NCBI GenBank assembly: GCA_903876735.1
Contig: CAIRAW010000014.1
Span: 1-64,000 of the forward strand
Source: an uncultured beta proteobacterium
GTDB lineage: Bacteria > Pseudomonadota > Gammaproteobacteria > Burkholderiales > Burkholderiaceae_C
DNA length: 64,000 nt
Reading direction: 5' to 3'
Below the pieces are notes generated by a model, which saw only the letters and a list, made by a program, of their open reading frames with translations, searched no databases and had not been told where the DNA came from. Numbering within the stretch: position 1 is the stretch's first letter; each line of letters starts with the position of its first letter. The translations under genes and the position numbers were made by a program. Shown one piece after another: positions 53,559-61,963 of this stretch.

Positions 53559-56290
53559 TTGGCCCCCTTGGGCGCGCGCCCGATCTTGACGCGAACGATG
53601 TCAGCGCCGGACCCCGTGGCATCGGTCAGCGAGATCGACATCGTCGCCAGCGTGTTCAGGCTGGGCACGCCAAAGTCTTTCGCCACCGGTGTCTCCCAGT
53701 GCGCAAACTGCCCAATCAGCAGCAGCGTGTCCGGACGTATGCCCTGGCGCAGCACAGCGTTGCCGCGCACGCTGCGCTTCGGGGTCGAAATCTCGATCGG
53801 GTCGCCATCGGCGATGCCCAGCTTTGCAGCCGAACCGCTGTTGATGATGACGCCGCGGTGACCGGCAATGTTGTCTGCCACCTCGTGCATCAAGGGGATG
53901 CCGGCATTGGCGCCCCAGGCGTACTGCATGCTGCGCGCGGTGAGCAGCCAGAACGGGTAGTCCTGCGCGGCCTCGCCGCTCTGGGTGATGATGGCCTCCC
54001 ACAAGCCAGGAAAATCTTTCCAGACCGGCAGCGCCTGGTATTCCTTGAGCTGCTCGTCCCACCAGTGCATGTCGTGCTCGTGCAGGCGCCGGCCCAATTC
54101 GGTGCCGACGCGCAGCAAGCGCTCCTGGTACGGCAACTCGTAGCGCAGGCCGGTCTTGACCATGGTCTGGTCCAGGTACCAGGTGGCGCGTGACAAAGGC
54201 TTGGTCGCCAGGCCGTTTTCTTTCCACCAGTCCAGACCGTGCGCGTGCTTGCCTTCGCTGACCTCGGCGCTGGCGGCGCGGCAGACCGCATCCCAGATTT
54301 CGTCGCGGCTGTGGCGCTGCTCGGTGTCCAGCGAAAAATCACCGTGCACGCCTTTGAGCGGCACGCTGCCCGCGCCCTTGTTGATGGCCGCGATATAGCC
54401 GGCTGTCAGACCGCTGCGCGCCGCCAGTTCGCTGGCGATGTCGGTCATGTCGCGTGCTTCTCCATTGCCCTGCACCACCGGTTGGCGCAAGGCAAAGCCG
54501 TTGACCTCCCAATACTGTTCCTGGTACTTGGTACCGCCGATGCGCATCAGTTGCAGGCTTTCCAGATCGGTCGCGTCGGGCAGCAGAATGTCTGCGAAAT
54601 GGTTGGTCTCGTCACGCGTGTAGGCAAAGGCCACGGTGAACGGAAAGCGCGCCATCTTCTCGCCCAGTGTGGCCGTGTCCCAGTACGAAATGGCCGGATT
54701 TGTGCGGTACAAAAACCAGACGTCGGGCGGGTTGACGCGCGGCAGGCCTTTCGGTGTCTCGTCCAGAAACAGCCAGGAGAAATGCGTTGGCCCGAGCGCC
54801 TGGCTCCAGGGTCCATCGGCCGCCAGCGGCACCATGGAGCGGTAGGCGTTGCGGATGTTCGGGCTTGGCGACCAATGTTGCTTGTCGGTCGGATTGAGCG
54901 GGAACAACATGAAGCCGTCGGGTCCGGCCTTGACACTCTCGTGGCGCTGCGACATGGGACGCGCCAGACGAATCGTGGTGCCGATGGTGCCGCCCGGTAC
55001 TTCCAGAGCACCGACCAGCGTGGCCAACAGCGTGCGCGCCCAGCAGCACTCGAAACCACCCCAGCCGTTGTTGACGGTCTTGCCCAGCGTCACCGCCACG
55101 GGACGGTAGGGCATGGTGATGCCGTCGATCTCGATGGTCTGGCCGACGCAGGCCTGGTCAATGAACTCGTTGGCAATCGTGCGCATGTTGGCCGCCGGCA
55201 CATCGCAGATCGTTTGCGCCCACTCGGGTGAGTAGGGCCGCATGTGCTCGAGCAGTTGCGTGAAGCTGGTGCTGCCCTTGAGCCGACCCTCGGCGAGGAC
55301 TTCCTCGTCGGCGCCGATCTCGATGGCATCGACCTCGTAGCTGCCTTCGATTGCCTCCTGCAAACCCGCGCTGTCGTGCGGCCGGGCACAGCCCTGCGCC
55401 AGGTCCCATACCAGAGGCTTGCGGCTGCTGCGCTCCCGCAGGTAAAAGCCGTTCGGTCCCACCAGATAAGGTGATGCCGTGCGGCTGGCCAGAAAGGTTC
55501 CATCCAGCCGCGCACGCGGCACTTCATGCAGCAGCACGTGGATCAGCGCGTAAAGAAAGGCCGCATCGGTCTTGGGCTTGATCGGCACCCACTGCGCCGA
55601 GCAGGCACCGGTGATCGACAGGTGCGGCTCAACCTGCACCCGCTTCAAGCCACGCAAACGCGCTTGGGAATGGCGCCAGACACCAACCACACCACCAGAG
55701 GCTTCGATGTTGTTGCCGCAGGAGATCAGGTAATTGCACAGCGGCGTGTCGGGCGTGACGATGAAGGCGCGGTGCCAGAACTCGCCGTACAGGTGCTCGG
55801 AGTGGTAGCACTTGACGCCCTGGCCCGAACCAAAACCCATGTCCACCGGCCCCCAGGCCGACAGAAAAGCCGGCAGCGTTCCCATGTAGGACTGCGGCGT
55901 GCCGGCACCACCAAAACTGGCTGCCACACGCGGGTAACCCGATTCATCCAGGATGCCGGTGGCGCGCACAGCCTTGAGCTTTTCTTCGATCAGACCAAAG
56001 GCTTCCTCCCAACTGATGGGCACAAAGCCGGGGTCCTGATCGCGACCCTTCAAGGGGTTGCTGCGCTTCATCGGCGTGCGCACGCGGTGCGGGTTGTAGG
56101 TCTTTTGCACCAGACCGTAGGCCTTGACGCAAACCTTGCCGCCGCCGGGATGAATATCGGCGGCGCAGAAATTGGGCTCGACCTCGGTCGCCACACCCTG
56201 CTCAACCTTCACGGTCAGCAGGTCGGGGCCGGCCACGCACTGGTAGCAGTAGGTTGGAACCCGGCGCACATCCTTGACTTCGGGCTTCAT
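53555..56290 (-). CDS. padB: Phenylacetyl-CoA:acceptor oxidoreductase, molybdopterin subunit
   Basis: A 911-residue protein of the DMSO reductase family (bis-MGD cofactor). The N-terminal Fe-S region has YCYQCVAGPD and a later GGKVCVKAYGLVQ. Then come SWEEAFGLIEEKL, YMGTLPAFLSAWGP, and the C-terminal molydopterin dinucleotide-binding domain (about 790-905) with INSGSAAKLGIADGDPIEIST. In Thauera/Aromatoleum the PadBCD complex oxidises phenylacetyl-CoA to phenylglyoxylate (alpha-oxidation) with quinone. No cleavable signal is seen at the chosen ATG (56288-56290), which lacks a strong ribosome site; a leader ORF just upstream has one. Confidence 0.88.
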   Translation of the reverse strand: MKPEVKDVRRVPTYCYQCVAGPDLLTVKVEQGVATEVEPNFCAADIHPGGGKVCVKAYGLVQKTYNPHRVRTPMKRSNPLKGRDQDPGFVPISWEEAFGLIEEKLKAVRATGILDESGYPRVAASFGGAGTPQSYMGTLPAFLSAWGPVDMGFGSGQGVKCYHSEHLYGEFWHRAFIVTPDTPLCNYLISCGNNIEASGGVVGVWRHSQARLRGLKRVQVEPHLSITGACSAQWVPIKPKTDAAFLYALIHVLLHEVPRARLDGTFLASRTASPYLVGPNGFYLRERSSRKPLVWDLAQGCARPHDSAGLQEAIEGSYEVDAIEIGADEEVLAEGRLKGSTSFTQLLEHMRPYSPEWAQTICDVPAANMRTIANEFIDQACVGQTIEIDGITMPYRPVAVTLGKTVNNGWGGFECCWARTLLATLVGALEVPGGTIGTTIRLARPMSQRHESVKAGPDGFMLFPLNPTDKQHWSPSPNIRNAYRSMVPLAADGPWSQALGPTHFSWLFLDETPKGLPRVNPPDVWFLYRTNPAISYWDTATLGEKMARFPFTVAFAYTRDETNHFADILLPDATDLESLQLMRIGGTKYQEQYWEVNGFALRQPVVQGNGEARDMTDIASELAARSGLTAGYIAAINKGAGSVPLKGVHGDFSLDTEQRHSRDEIWDAVCRAASAEVSEGKHAHGLDWWKENGLATKPLSRATWYLDQTMVKTGLRYELPYQERLLRVGTELGRRLHEHDMHWWDEQLKEYQALPVWKDFPGLWEAIITQSGEAAQDYPFWLLTARSMQYAWGANAGIPLMHEVADNIAGHRGVIINSGSAAKLGIADGDPIEISTPKRSVRGNAVLRQGIRPDTLLLIGQFAHWETPVAKDFGVPSLNTLATMSISLTDATGSGADIVRVKIGRAPKGAK

Positions 56291-56312
56291 GGGCCTACGC
56301 GTCCGTTGTGAC

Positions 56313-56363
56313 TCAAGGCGACGCAGGCGCGAAAGCCATGCCGATGGCAACAAGGGTGTTCAT
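56313..56363 (-). CDS. Possible leader peptide upstream of padB
   Basis: A 16-codon ORF (MNTLVAIGMAFAPASP) starting at 56361-56363 after a good ribosome site (GGAGACATTTG) and ending 22 bases before the padB ATG, in a different frame from padB. The padB start itself has only a weak site, so translation might be coupled or regulated through this ORF. It could equally be chance. Confidence 0.3.
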   Translation of the reverse strand: MNTLVAIGMAFAPASP

Positions 56364-56443
56364 CAAATGTCTCCGTTTGTATGGCTTGCCAGAGCCTGCC
56401 GGGGGCAGGACTTTGACAGCGTTTATTGGCTACGGTAAATTTC

Positions 56444-56472
56444 ATTCTACAGATTCTTGCATTTGCATGCAA
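56444..56472 (-). promoter_or_regulatory. padB promoter with palindrome over the -35
   Basis: On the minus strand TTGCAT (56472-56467), 17 bases, then TAGAAT (56449-56444) gives a plausible sigma-70 promoter with a weak -35 and a five-of-six -10. The -35 lies in TTGCATGCAA (a perfect 10-bp palindrome) followed by ATGCAA, i.e. three TGCA cores in 16 bases. This is a suitable operator for a repressor such as the Rrf2-type protein encoded at 57058. Confidence 0.55.
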
Positions 56473-56495
56473 TAATTCCCCGAACCCAATTCACC

Positions 56496-57029
56496 ATGAG
56501 CAGAACCACGCAAACAGGCGTTGCCGCCAAGCGCCGCAACAAGCCCATCCCGCCCGATCCGGCAACGCTGCCGGCGCTGCCGACGCGCGAAGCGCTGAGC
56601 ATCCGCCCGGTGCGTCTGGACGACCTGAATGCGGTGATTGAAATGGATGCCTTGGTGACCGGCATCAAGAAGCGCGACTACTGGAATTCGCTGTACGGTC
56701 GTTACGCCGACGCAGTGGCCACGGGCCAGCACTTCCTGGTGGCAACCTCCGGCAGCGAAGTGATCGGTTTTGTCATTGGCGAGGTGCGCGACTGGGAGTT
56801 CGGCTCGCCGCCCTGCGGCTGGGTTTTTGCGATCGATGTGCGTCCCGACGCCCGTCTGATGGGCGCCGCCACGCAGTTGCTGCAAGCCATCAGCGCTTGC
56901 TTCAAACGTGCCGGCGTGAGCAAGGTGCGCACCCTGCTGTCGCGCGAGAACACGCTGATCCTGTCGTTCTTTCGCAGCCAGGGCATGATGATCGGCCCCT
57001 TTATTCCACTCGAAATGGACCTTGGTTGA
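56496..57029 (+). CDS. GNAT-family acetyltransferase, BadL-like context
   Basis: A 177-residue GNAT protein. The ATG at 56496 is chosen; a TTG 39 bases earlier is in frame but overlaps the padB operator. The fold is clear: LSIRPVRLDDLNAVIEMD, FLVATSGSEVIGFVIGEV, VFAIDVRPDARLMGAATQLLQAI and SRENTLILSFFRSQGM. A Lys/Arg-rich tail precedes the domain (about 1-35). It is paired with an Rrf2 regulator and set between two blocks of anaerobic aromatic genes, as BadL (an aminobenzoate acetyltransferase) is with BadM in Rhodopseudomonas palustris to my recollection. A similar detoxifying role is inferred. Confidence 0.75.
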   Translation: MSRTTQTGVAAKRRNKPIPPDPATLPALPTREALSIRPVRLDDLNAVIEMDALVTGIKKRDYWNSLYGRYADAVATGQHFLVATSGSEVIGFVIGEVRDWEFGSPPCGWVFAIDVRPDARLMGAATQLLQAISACFKRAGVSKVRTLLSRENTLILSFFRSQGMMIGPFIPLEMDLG

Positions 57030-57057
57030 GCACGAGCCCGATTCCGCCTGAGAAGCC

Positions 57058-57504
57058 ATGAAACTACAACAGAACACGCGCCTGGCCCTGTTCAGCCTGC
57101 TTGAATTTGCCGCCGATCCGCAGCGCCAGATACCGGCCGCCGAGATCGCGCAGAAATACGACGTCTCATCGCACCATCTGGCCAAGGTACTGGCGGAGTT
57201 GTCGCGTGTCGGCATGGTGCAGTCGGTCCGGGGCGTGGGCGGCGGTTACCGCTTCATCGGCAACGTGCGCCGGCTCACGCTGATGGACGTGATCGCGTGC
57301 TTCGAGGACGTGCTGCCGGTTGAGGGCAAGCACAGCGAGGCGACTCCGGTTGGGCAGGCGCTGACTTCGGTGCTGTCTGAAATCGACGCCATCGCCAAAG
57401 CCTCCATGAGTTCCATCACGCTCGAGACCATGCTGCGCATCGTCGAACGCCAGCAGCCGCTCGGCTCATCGCTGGCGCCAAAACCCAAACCCGCCAAAGC
57501 CTGA
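57058..57504 (+). CDS. Rrf2-family transcriptional regulator, BadM-like context
   Basis: A 148-residue Rrf2 regulator. The winged HTH (about 5-75) has LALFSLLEFAADP, AEIAQKYDVSSHHLAKVLAELSRVG and VRGVGGGYRFIG. Only one Cys (ACFEDVLPVEG) is present, so the three-Cys Fe-S site of IscR/NsrR-type members is absent and an aromatic CoA ester rather than redox or NO is the more likely effector. BadM, a repressor of benzoyl-CoA reductase genes, is of this family. It follows the GNAT gene by 29 bases and is probably co-transcribed. Confidence 0.82.
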   Translation: MKLQQNTRLALFSLLEFAADPQRQIPAAEIAQKYDVSSHHLAKVLAELSRVGMVQSVRGVGGGYRFIGNVRRLTLMDVIACFEDVLPVEGKHSEATPVGQALTSVLSEIDAIAKASMSSITLETMLRIVERQQPLGSSLAPKPKPAKA

Positions 57505-57525
57505 ATTGACAGCGGCGTGCCGGCC

Positions 57526-58422
57526 TCACGCATGGCGCTTGCGTTCGCTGTTGGCAACACGCTCCTGCAAAGTAGCCCAGCCCTCGTCAATCTCGGCCTG
57601 CAGCACCTCGATGTCGGCGGCGCTCAGATTACGGTAACGCCGCTGCAAGCCCAGGTAGTCGGACACCGGCCGCGTCTTGCTGGTGTGGTTGAGCGTGTAG
57701 CGATGGCCGTCCTCGATCTCGTACAGGGGAAAAGCACCCGACTCGACCGCGTAGCGCGCCGTGGTCAGGCCGGCGTCGTCGGCCACGCCCCAGCCGTCCA
57801 TGCAGGGAATGATGAGCGTGATGATGCGCGTGCCGCGCATCGCTTTGGCCTTCTCGATCTTGCGCAGCAGATCGGGCAGATGGCCAACGCTGGCGGTGGC
57901 GACATAGGGCACGCGGTGCGCGCCCATGATCTCGGTCAGGTTCTTCTTGCGCGAGGTCTTGCCCGCGGGCGTGGAGCCGGTGCGGGCAAAGTGCGGCGTT
58001 GACGAGGACTTCTGGGCGCCGGTGTTCATGTAGCCTTCGTTGTCGAGGCAGAAGTAGATGAAGTCCTCGTTGCGCTCGGCCGCTGACGAGAGGCACTGAA
58101 AGCCGATGTCGTAGGTGCCGCCGTCACCCGCCAGCACGATAACCTGGGTGTCGTGCTTGCCCTGCGCGTCCAGGGCGCGGCGCAAGCCGGTGGCGGCAGC
58201 GGCACTGGCCTCGAGCGTGGGCTGATAGACCGGAATCTTGAGCGAACTGTAGGGCTGCGGCCCGGCGATGATGGCCATGCAGGACGGCGGAATCACCGCC
58301 ATGGTATTGGGGCCCATGGCAGTCAGGATGTGGCGCGCCGAGAGCGCATCGACGCAGCCCGGGCAGGCCGCGTGGCCGGAGCACAGCATCGGTTCCGGTT
58401 GCACTTGCTGGATTGGAATCAT
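57526..58422 (-). CDS. padI: Phenylglyoxylate:NAD oxidoreductase, thiamine-diphosphate subunit
   Basis: A 298-residue beta-type subunit of a 2-oxoacid:acceptor oxidoreductase. GAGGTGAACCGC precedes the ATG at 58420-58422; an in-frame ATG six codons earlier overlaps padG. The Fe-S cysteines are in SGHAACPGCVDAL and later CMDGWG, the ThDP motif is AGDGGTYDIGFQCL with LDNEGYMNTG. It converts phenylglyoxylate (or its 4-hydroxy form), CoA and NAD to benzoyl-CoA and carbon dioxide with the other pad subunits. It is the last gene of the padE-H-G-I run. Confidence 0.85.
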   Translation of the reverse strand: MIPIQQVQPEPMLCSGHAACPGCVDALSARHILTAMGPNTMAVIPPSCMAIIAGPQPYSSLKIPVYQPTLEASAAAATGLRRALDAQGKHDTQVIVLAGDGGTYDIGFQCLSSAAERNEDFIYFCLDNEGYMNTGAQKSSSTPHFARTGSTPAGKTSRKKNLTEIMGAHRVPYVATASVGHLPDLLRKIEKAKAMRGTRIITLIIPCMDGWGVADDAGLTTARYAVESGAFPLYEIEDGHRYTLNHTSKTRPVSDYLGLQRRYRNLSAADIEVLQAEIDEGWATLQERVANSERKRHA

Positions 58423-58427
58423 GCGGT

Positions 58428-59585
58428 TCACCTCACCCATTGGGATTCACTCTGCACATCGCCGTGCAGGGCCTGCCTGACAAACTCGGCAACTTTTGCC
58501 GGCGAGACATTGACACCGCCAACGCCGGCCAGCAGGCCATGCAGGCGCGGCGTCACCGGCGCGCCGTACAGCACCGAGCGCAGTTCCTGGTGCAGCACGC
58601 CGCCGTAGCCCGGTGAGTAATTGCGGTCGAGCACGATGATGTCGTCAAAGCCGGTCAGCGCGATGCGCAGCGCGGCAGCCGGCAGCGGCCGGAACAGGCG
58701 CACCTTGACCAGGCCGACGGCAAGGCCGGCATCGCGCATGGCGTCGACCGCGTCGCGCGCCGTGCCGCACATGCTGCCCATGGTGACGATGGCCGTGCGC
58801 GCGCCGTCGCAGCGGTAGCGCTCGATCACGCCGTAACTGCGGCCGGTGAGTTGCGCCCATTCAAGATCGACCTGCGCCGCCAGCGCCGGCACGCGCGCCA
58901 TCGCCTCGGACAGGCCCTGGCGATGGCGGTAGTACATGTCTTGCGTTGCCACGTTGCCCCAGGACTCGACCTTGTCGGTGTCGAAGCGGTGCGGCGGATT
59001 GAAGGGCGGCAGGTAGCCGTCCACCAGATCCTGCGCCGGCACCTGCACCGGCTCCAACGCGTGCGAGACGTAGAAGGCGTCGAGATTGATCATGGTTGGC
59101 AACAGCAGTTCCTCTGCGACACGAAACGCCTGCAGCACGCTGTCGAGCGCCTCCTGCGCGCTTTCAACGTAGTACTGAATCCAGCCGGTGTCGCGCTGCG
59201 ACAGGCTGTCGGTCTGGTCCGGCCAGAAGGCCCAGGGCGAAGCCACGGTGCGGTTCACATTGACCATCACGATCGGTGCGCGCGCGCCGCTGGCGTAGTG
59301 CAGCAGTTCGTGCATCAGCAGCAGCCCCTGCGAAGCGGTGGCGGTGAAAACGCGCGTGCCCACCAGCGAGGCCGGGATGCAGGCCGACATCACCGAGTGC
59401 TCGGATTCTGGCGTGATGATCTCGGCGTCGAACGTGCCCTCGGCCGCAAACTCGGTAAGTTGCTCCAGCACCGGCGTCTGCGGCGTGATCGGGTAAACCG
59501 GCACCACCTTGGGCCGCGCCAGGCGCGCACCCCAGGCCACGGCCTGGTTGCCGGTCAGCAAAATGGATGGGGCGCTCGTACTCAT
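58428..59585 (-). CDS. padG: Phenylglyoxylate:NAD oxidoreductase, alpha subunit
   Basis: A 385-residue alpha-type subunit of the PFOR superfamily, start at 59583-59585 (MSTSAPSILLTGNQAVAWGA), overlapping the padH-like gene by ATGA. Typical segments are YPITPQTPVLEQLTEFAAEG, SEHSVMSACIPASLVGTRVFTATASQG, PIVMVNVNR and the C-terminal VLDRNYSPGYGGVLHQELRS. The whole chain is present. Confidence 0.86.
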   Translation of the reverse strand: MSTSAPSILLTGNQAVAWGARLARPKVVPVYPITPQTPVLEQLTEFAAEGTFDAEIITPESEHSVMSACIPASLVGTRVFTATASQGLLLMHELLHYASGARAPIVMVNVNRTVASPWAFWPDQTDSLSQRDTGWIQYYVESAQEALDSVLQAFRVAEELLLPTMINLDAFYVSHALEPVQVPAQDLVDGYLPPFNPPHRFDTDKVESWGNVATQDMYYRHRQGLSEAMARVPALAAQVDLEWAQLTGRSYGVIERYRCDGARTAIVTMGSMCGTARDAVDAMRDAGLAVGLVKVRLFRPLPAAALRIALTGFDDIIVLDRNYSPGYGGVLHQELRSVLYGAPVTPRLHGLLAGVGGVNVSPAKVAEFVRQALHGDVQSESQWVR

Positions 59586-61228
59586 CTCAGTTCCTCCTGC
59601 ATCGCCATGGAGCCGGTCGGGCATTCCTTGATGCACAGACCGCAGCCCTTGCAGTAGTCCGTCAGCACCGTGTAGCCGCCCTCGACGCGCTTGACCGCCA
59701 TGTCCGGGCAATAGACCACGCAGTTGTCGCAGAAGATGCAGGTGCCGCAGGAGAAGCAGCGCTCGGTCTCGGCCAGCGCCTGCTCGAATTCAAGTCCGAG
59801 TTGCACCTCGGCATCGCGCGACAAACGCTCCTGCGCGTCGAGCAGACCGGTGACGGCGCGCGCGCGCTTGGGGTGGTAGAAAGTGCTGATGGCGTCAAGC
59901 TGCACCAACGGTTTGCTCGCGGTGGCGCTGGCGTGGCCAGCACGCAGACCGGCCGCAATCGCATGCGCGGCGCGCTGGCCCATGCCAATGGCTTCGGTAA
60001 CAAAACGCGCCATGCTCGCCAGGTCGCCGCCAGCGTAAACCCCGTCGCAACTGGTGGCGAGATTGGCGTCGATTTGCAGCAGGCCGCCGGCAGCGACAAA
60101 ACCCTGACCCAGCAGTGAGAGATCGGGGTCCTGACCGATCGAACTCACGATGGCGTCCACCGCGATATCAAAGCCACTGCCTTGCACGGGCTTGAGCGTG
60201 AACTGCCCACGCTGTTCGCCGGCAATGAACTCGACCCGGCTGCAACTGACGCGCAAACCATCCGCGCTGCTGCGCACCGCATCCAGGCGTGCGCCGTCGA
60301 GCAGGGTAATGCCCTCCTCCAGCGCCTCGAGCACTTCTTCGGCCTGCGCCGGCATCTGCGCGCGCTGCTCCAGCGCCAGCAGCGTGACAGCATGACCCAG
60401 GCGCCGTGCGCTGCGCGCCGCGTCCAGTGCCGCGCTGCCGCCGCCAATTACCAACAGACGCTGGCCCAGCGAGACCGGCTGGCCGGCGTTGGCCGCCGCC
60501 AGAAAGACAGCGCCATCGCAAACCCAGGGCTGGCTGTAATCCAGATTGGGCAGGCGCTTGTGGCGCGCCGCGCCGAGCGCGAGATAGAGCGCGTCGTGCT
60601 GCTCGCGCAGGCGGGTGAATTCGTCAGCACTGCCGATGCGCGCGCCGCAGTGCACGGTCACGCCCATGGCGACGATGCGCGCGATTTCGGCATCGAGCAC
60701 ATCGCGCGCGAGCCGGTAAGCCGGAATGCCGTAGCGCATCAGGCCACCGAGTTCAGGCTGCGCCTCGTACAAGGTGACGGCAAAGCCCATGCGGCGCAAC
60801 TGGAAAGCCGCCGACAGCCCCGAGGGCCCGCCGCCGACGATGGCGACACTTCCCGCTATGGCGCTCGGCACCTCGAAGCCCCAGCCTTGTGCGATGGCCT
60901 GGTCGCCGACGAAGCGCTCGAGTTTGCAGATCGATAGCGCCTCGTCATAACCGGCGCGGTTGCAGGCGGTTTCACAGGGGTGGTGGCAGATGCGCCCGGC
61001 GATCGAGGGGAACGGGTTGTGCCGTGTGAGCACCTCCCAGGCACCTCGGAAATCGCGCGCACGCGCCAGGCCGATCCACTCTGCAATGTCGCCATCAACC
61101 GGGCAGGCACCGTGGCAAGGTGCCGGCGCCTTGATGTGCGTGGCGAGCGAGGCGCGCCAGGTGCCGGTCTTGATGACGGCGGTGCTGCCGGTGGTCCAGG
61201 TCGTGGGAACAGGAACGGGCGCGTTCAT
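59582..61228 (-). CDS. padH: Phenylglyoxylate:NAD oxidoreductase, flavoprotein fused to ferredoxin domain
   Basis: A 548-residue protein of GltD-like architecture. N-terminal Fe-S/helical domain about 30-120 (APCHGACPVDGDIAEWIG, RICHHPCETACNR), FAD GxGxxG at 132-137 (VGGGPSGLSAAF), NAD-binding VIGGGSAALDAARS at about 262, and a C-terminal ferredoxin-like tail from 491 with Cys at 491, 494, 497, 500, 503, 507 and then 526, 529, 532, 536 (CKGCGLCIKECP). In Azoarcus and Thauera the NAD-reducing flavoprotein PadH and the small ferredoxin PadF are separate subunits; here both appear in one chain and no separate padF is present. It reoxidises the core subunits with NAD. Confidence 0.83.
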   Translation of the reverse strand: MNAPVPVPTTWTTGSTAVIKTGTWRASLATHIKAPAPCHGACPVDGDIAEWIGLARARDFRGAWEVLTRHNPFPSIAGRICHHPCETACNRAGYDEALSICKLERFVGDQAIAQGWGFEVPSAIAGSVAIVGGGPSGLSAAFQLRRMGFAVTLYEAQPELGGLMRYGIPAYRLARDVLDAEIARIVAMGVTVHCGARIGSADEFTRLREQHDALYLALGAARHKRLPNLDYSQPWVCDGAVFLAAANAGQPVSLGQRLLVIGGGSAALDAARSARRLGHAVTLLALEQRAQMPAQAEEVLEALEEGITLLDGARLDAVRSSADGLRVSCSRVEFIAGEQRGQFTLKPVQGSGFDIAVDAIVSSIGQDPDLSLLGQGFVAAGGLLQIDANLATSCDGVYAGGDLASMARFVTEAIGMGQRAAHAIAAGLRAGHASATASKPLVQLDAISTFYHPKRARAVTGLLDAQERLSRDAEVQLGLEFEQALAETERCFSCGTCIFCDNCVVYCPDMAVKRVEGGYTVLTDYCKGCGLCIKECPTGSMAMQEELR

Positions 61229-61782
61229 GCTGTGACCCCCTGCAGTTGCAGATCGGCACAACGATAACCTTCGCTACAGGCGGCAACGTTTTCGTCATGG
61301 TGTTTCGGCGCGTTGTCCACCAGCGCCTGCGTCAGCACTTCCAGCGAGGGCGCCTGAATCACGCGCGCCAGCGCGCCCAGCAGGGCCGAATTGACGATGC
61401 GGCCCAAGCCCTGTTCGCGCGAGATCGTCAGCGCATCAATCGGAACGATGCGCTTGCCCGGCAGGATCTGCGCAAACTCGGCGGCGCTGCGCGCCGAGTT
61501 CACAACAATCAAGGTGTCGGCGTCGGCGCAGGCCAGCAAGCGGCCTTCGAGCAGGCTGGCGTCGAAGCACAGGATGGCGTCAGCACGCTCGATGTCGCAG
61601 CGCACGCGCACGGGGCGCTCGTCAACGCGGATGTAGGAATTAACCGGGGTGCCGCGACGCGCGCCGCCATAACTGGCGAAGCACTGGACGTGCAAGCCCT
61701 GCGCGTGAAACGCGCCGGCCAGCAGATTGCCAGCGGTCTGAGCACCCTGGCCGCCACGGCCCTGAATGATGATCTCAAGCAC
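61225..61782 (-). CDS. padE: Phenylglyoxylate:NAD oxidoreductase, gamma subunit
   Basis: A 185-residue gamma-type subunit. A GTG at 61780-61782 follows GGAAGGAGACAAACA and is preferred over an ATG nine codons upstream, because the ribosome site lies inside the extension. LEIIIQGRGGQGAQTAGNLLA, FASYGGARRGTPVNSYIRV and RPVRVRCDIERAD are the gamma-subunit signature of PFOR/POR-type enzymes. It is the first gene of the phenylglyoxylate oxidoreductase operon; its stop overlaps the padH-like start by four bases. Confidence 0.85.
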   Translation of the reverse strand: MLEIIIQGRGGQGAQTAGNLLAGAFHAQGLHVQCFASYGGARRGTPVNSYIRVDERPVRVRCDIERADAILCFDASLLEGRLLACADADTLIVVNSARSAAEFAQILPGKRIVPIDALTISREQGLGRIVNSALLGALARVIQAPSLEVLTQALVDNAPKHHDENVAACSEGYRCADLQLQGVTA

Positions 61783-61963
61783 TGTTTGTCTCCTTCCCGT
61801 CTCTGCCAACGCTTGCGCGAGTAACAGATTCGTTATGGTTGTGTTCCCGAAAGGGATTTATTTGAGGCCGAATTTAGGCGCATTGACGCCATCTGGCCAA
61901 TTCATTTTTCAAATCAGCTACATTCATGGAACGCATAATCCGGACAAACCCGTATACGCCAAA

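Noticed and set aside
53555..56290. padB-padC-padD as a DMSO/thiosulfate/polysulfide reductase or formate dehydrogenase
   Set aside because: Domain architecture alone would allow it, but flanking phenylglyoxylate oxidoreductase, arylacetate ligase and hcr genes favour the PadBCD assignment.
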